In this document: positions 60,244 through 64,000 of the stretch, one piece after another
Layout: each line of letters starts with the position of its first letter
How positions within the stretch are numbered: position 1 is the first letter of the stretch
Notes under the pieces: generated by a model
What the model saw: the letters and a program-made list of their open reading frames with translations, nothing else
The model's database searches: none
Told to the model about the DNA's origin: nothing
Source of the DNA: Earliella scabrosa
Taxonomy: Eukaryota; Basidiomycota; Agaricomycetes; Polyporales; Polyporaceae
Assembly: GCA_022605405.1 (NCBI GenBank)
Contig: JABYQQ010000026.1
Coordinates: 496,001-560,000 of the forward strand
Length of the DNA stretch: 64,000 nt
Reading direction: 5' to 3'
Made by a program: the position numbers and the translations under genes

Positions 60244-60637
60244 TGGAGGGGTGATGGAATGAGGCTCGGAACCCCAATGCGCGCTGGGGTATATAGACTG
60301 GTTTGTTTGTAGTTGTTAGGATCACAAGCCGTTGCCCTCCCGATCTGATCTGGTCTAAGTACTCTTGCACAACAAACAAGGACCTCACCTTGATTCTTGA
60401 ATACCAGTGTTTGACCGGGTGGTGCGGAAAGATGTCCTGAAAGAAGTTTGCTCACGGTACCAATGAGTGATTAAGTACTTCGTCTGACAGTGCCACCGGC
60501 GGTCCGCTTGGCAGGGCGCGTACGCCGCGTAGTACGATAATCTACGATTGACTCACATTCGGGCGCCCAGTGTGTCTCTATTTTCACTCTAGCACAGCTT
60601 GAGCAGCGAACACACAACTAACCTCCACGGCCGCAAT

Positions 60638-62565
60638 ATGGACAACTCAAATCATGCCTTTGATAGCCCGTACGAGATGTCGTTGTTGAGCATTGGGCAG
60701 GGGGACAGTCAAACCGTCACCCCGATGACGCTCTCGACGCAGTCGTCGATGGCTGCCTTACGCGTCGCGGATCCTGATCAGGGAGTAACTGTGCAGGAGC
60801 TGCCGCCTGTAGACAGGGGTATCCGGGCGTGGACGTTCTGCGCTGCTGGTTTTGTGCTGGAAATGATGGTCTGGGGATTTGGCTTCAGGTTCGCCTTCTA
60901 TTCTTCACTTAACCGGGCCGTGACGTGTGTGCTGACGTTGATCATAGTTATGGTATCTTCCAAGGTACTGTATAGGCCCGCAAGTCATGTCTCACTCTAT
61001 TCCGCTGAGACATCGGGCAGACTACTACACTACACATCCACCATTCAATACCTCGTCGAATGTTGCCATCGCCGCCGTTGGTACGGTGGCTCTCGCCCTC
61101 CAGTACGGAGAGGTAAGCAAGGGGCATCCATACTACTTATCTATGACACTCTTTTGACTTGACACCCACAGGTATTCTTCCTCTCATTCCTCCTGGGCAG
61201 GTATCCAGACTTTCTTCGATTAGGCGTGTGGTTCGGGCTTGTGCTGTACTTCGCGTCCCTCTTCGCTTCAAGCTACGCAACACAGGTTGGTGCAATCAGT
61301 TACCAACCGCTGACTAGAGATGCTGATAAGGAGCTGTAGGTATGGCAATTGATCTTGCTGCAAGGCGTCGGCGTTGGAATTGGTGGCGGCATCCTCTACA
61401 TGCCCGTCATCAAGCTCCTTCCTGAATGGTTCTCCGAGCGTCGCGGTCTGGCAGGGGGTATCATCTTCTCCGGCACCGGCGTTGGAGGCTTCGTCTTCCC
61501 TTTCATGCTGAACACCCTCCTGGAAAAGGTCGGCCTGCGGTGGACCCTGCGTATCTGGGCGATTGGTACATCGGCGTGTTCGGCCGTGGCTCTGCTTGGG
61601 ATGCGTAGTCGCTTCCCTGTCCCAAAGTACAGTGCGACTCAGCGCCGTCCCAAAATCATCCCTCCCCATCTGGACTGGCTCAAGACACCCCTCTTCTGGA
61701 GCTTCGTGGGTCTCTACACCTACTTAGGAACACGAGGAGCCGACATAGCTGACATCCTTTGCACGTCGTAGGTGATCACAAACCTCATGCAAGGTCTCTC
61801 GTACTTTCCAGTCTCACTCTACATCGCCACCTTCACCACGAACCTGTCCAACCAGATCACAGCGACGGTGGTCCTCGCACTATTCAACGCCTCCGCGACG
61901 TTTGGACAAATTATCCTCGGTCACCTCAGCGACAGGTTCCCGTACCCGCTCATCATGGTCGTGAGTGCGACAGGAAGTGCGCTCGCGGCGTTCTTCCTCT
62001 GGGGCTTCGCCAATGCAGCCATCTACCTCTACTTCTTCGCCATCATCTTCGGCGGGCTGGTGCGATCCGCTTCTTCTTCTCGTCTATCTCACCTCCCTGA
62101 TTGGAGTTACCTGTTCAGAGCGGCGGATTCTCCTCGACGTGGCCCCACGCAGCAGCAGAGTGCGCCGGGGACAAGCCCGAGTACGCTGGCATGGCCTTCT
62201 CCGGGATGGCATTCTTCAAGGGTATCTCGGCCGTGATCGGACCCATCATCTCCGGTCTGCTGCTCGAGGCAGGAAAAGGCTCGTCCATGGGCCACGGGTT
62301 CGGTCGCTTCGGGTACGGCGCGGTCGAGCTCTTCGTCGGTTCGTGCGCTTTGGCGACCGGTGCGGGGAGCATCGCCGTCGCGCTCGCACGACAGCGGATC
62401 GTGACGAGACACACAATCCTTGTGCCATATTGCGCCTTGCTGGGCGACGAAAATTGGCGAGTACCTCCGGGCCAGCTGGTACAACACGCTGCGGAAGGTT
62501 GTTCGAGGAGCGCAGGGCGGAGCTCGTCACGAGGCCCCGTGGACGATTTAGCCGTCGCGTCGTGA
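60638..62565 (+). CDS. MFS monocarboxylate-type transporter 1 (524 aa)
   Basis: A 12-helix membrane carrier of the fungal MCT-like MFS branch; the substrate is unknown (short organic acids are usual). Seven exons: 60638-60888, 60948-60964 (17 nt), 61021-61112, 61172-61285, 61340-61705, 61772-62059, 62119-62565. They close at 525 codons. Motifs: ELPPVDRGIRAWTFCAAGF, SYGIFQDYYTTHPPFNTSS, VWQLILLQGVGVGIGGGILY, LPEWFSERRGLAGGIIFSGTG, LWGFANAAIYLYFFAIIFGG and GDKPEYAGMAFSGMAFFKG. The start is the ATG at 60638; nothing upstream is needed. The C-terminal tail after ALARQRI lacks obvious relatives. Tandem with a second copy. Confidence 0.88.
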
Positions 62566-62964
62566 GAGGGAGATGGAAGATTTCGCTGGTGCATAATAGA
62601 CTTTTGCGTTTCAGCCGTAATTGGCTCCGTCTCTTTGCAAAACGCCGCGCAGCACGATCCACGTTCCTATACAGTCACGTCGTCAATCCGGGCATGCATC
62701 TGCATTCTCGTACGCTGAACATACCGGCATTCATACCGAAGTTTTACGCAATTCGTTACGTCTTGCTGGGTCGCGGTCAGAAGACATATCGACCGACAGG
62801 CGTTCGTACGTCCGCGGAAACGGTCAGTCATGATGGTCTGTGGGCATGCTGGTCCAGACCGAAGTCGGTCCGGTGCTTATGGATGATTTGACTCTCCGAT
62901 GGGAGGATAAAGGACCGCAGGTTGCTCATGATCAGAGAACCCGCAGCCCCGACCACTATCCAGC

Positions 62965-64000
62965 ATGGACCCAATCAAAGACATGCCGCAAGACATCGAG
63001 GGAGCTATCGAGATGCCTACCTTGAGCAGAGAGCTGGGGCAAATTGACAGCCATGCAGCAGACAGCCCGGCCACGCTCTCCGTCCAGTCATCAATGGTGG
63101 CCCTGCGCGTTGCACACCCACGAGAGGGAGCCAACGTCCAGGAGCTACCCCCCGTCGATCGGGGCATGGGCGCATGGCTCTTCTGTGCGGGGGGCTTCGT
63201 ATCGGAGATGATGGTTTGGGGGTTTAGCTTCAGGTATGCCTCATTTGGACTGGATTGATATCGTGTCCGTTGACGTGTGTTCGCCGCCAGTTACGGCATT
63301 TTCCAAAGTGCGTCTGACATTTCCTGTCAGCGAGTCATGCGGCTGACTAGAGTAATGAATAGATTACTACACCTCGCATCCGCCATTCAATACCTCTTCC
63401 TCGGTCGCAATCACGACGGTGGGCACGGTCGCGCTCGCGATTCAGTATGGAGAGGTCAGCGCAGGTCGCGCTTCATGTTGTGCCGTCTGATCGGATGAAC
63501 CTCGCAGGTCTTCTTCATAACGTTCCTGCTGGGACGATATCCAGACTTCTTCCGGACGGGGATGTGGTTCGGCCTAGGGTTGTACTTCGTGTCGCTCTTC
63601 GCCTCGAGTTTCGCAACGCAGGTCCGAGTTGCACGCGCGTAGCATCAACTGGATAGTCCCACTGACGACTCCTCCGCAGGTGTGGCAGCTAATCCTTCTC
63701 CAAGGAGTGGGAGTCGGAATTGGCGGCGGTCTCCTGTACTTGCCCGTCATCAAGCTCCTCCCAGAATGGTTCTCCGCCCGACGCGGTCTCGCGAGTGGCA
63801 TGATCTTCTCTGGCACGGGTGTGGGCGGCTTCGTCTTTCCGTTCCTACTCAACGCGCTTCTTGCGAAGGTCGGCCTGAGCTGGACACTGCGCATATGGGC
63901 GATCGGGTCGACGCTGTGTAACGCGCTCGCGCTCCTCGCCATGCGGAGCCGCTTCCCGACGCCAAAGTACAACGCGACTCAACCTCGTCCTACTCTGATC
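62965..64000 (+). CDS. MFS monocarboxylate-type transporter 2, truncated by window end
   Basis: Visible exons: 62965-63233, 63291-63307, 63363-63454, 63508-63621 and 63680 onward. Exon boundaries and phases are the same as in transporter 1, including the 17-nt second exon (TYGIFQ segment). Sequence is close throughout (ELPPVDRGMGAWLFCAGGF, TSHPPFNTSSSVAITTVGTV, LLQGVGVGIGGGLLYLPVIK, LPEWFSARRGLASGMIFSGTG), so the two genes are a tandem duplication. N-termini differ (MDPIKDMPQDIEGAIEMPT). The C-terminal half lies outside the window. Confidence 0.88.

Noticed and set aside
1..64000. CRISPR arrays, bacterial operons, rRNA, tRNA
   Set aside because: The window is eukaryotic. I saw no direct-repeat arrays, rRNA segments or convincing tRNA T-loop and A/B-box pair, although a by-eye scan for tRNA is not exhaustive.

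Overview
The window is nuclear DNA from a filamentous basidiomycete. The genes are densely split by 45-115 nt GT-AG introns, and the content (Plavaka-type transposon, DUF6532-like protein, large F-box/LRR and HET-domain families, GH20 hexosaminidase, NAD-specific glutamate dehydrogenase) fits Agaricomycetes, possibly Polyporales (that order is a guess). I joined exons by hand. Where I give a protein length, the spliced frame closes without a stop.

Layout. (1) 0.7-7.1 kb: a Plavaka/CACTA-type transposon with an apparently complete 1030-aa transposase (minus) and a divergent 722-aa SR-rich DUF6532-like protein (plus). (2) 7.4-12.8 kb, minus: a decayed tandem array of HET-domain genes. (3) 13.2-16.8 kb: a TPR-like protein divergent from a complete secreted GH20 hexosaminidase. 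(4) 17.1-24.3 kb: three tandem F-box/LRR paralogues. The first is broken by a 2.1-kb non-autonomous CACTA element that has replaced about 0.5 kb of the gene. (5) 25-42.7 kb: two intact HET genes (A, B), a degenerate HET copy (C), a rearranged partial copy of the glutamate dehydrogenase gene, and an intact gene that joins a module shared with the HET proteins to a ubiquitin-specific-protease-like domain. (6) 43.1-47.6 kb: NAD-glutamate dehydrogenase (minus). (7) 50.6-55 kb: a short-chain dehydrogenase divergent from an amino-acid/GABA-type permease. (8) 55.2-58.2 kb: intact HET gene D (minus). (9) 58.9-60.2 kb: another F-box-like protein (minus). (10) 60.6-64 kb: two tandem MFS monocarboxylate-type transporters, the second cut by the window end.

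The distinctive feature is a lineage-expanded family with a shared architecture: a very short first exon, a helical N-terminal exon ending in a PMPWS...GIPPP linker, a 'WLGG.HDG' module, then a HET domain with an SHVWADGLGSTT core. HET domains are known from fungal heterokaryon incompatibility and programmed cell death. In one gene the HET domain is replaced by a C19-peptidase-like domain behind the same WLGG.HDG module. Several F-box genes lie in the same 50 kb. The best candidate for an undescribed system here is therefore a modular HET / deubiquitinase-like / F-box locus under rapid birth and death. The functional link is inference; the domain sharing, tandem duplications and lesions are visible in the sequence.
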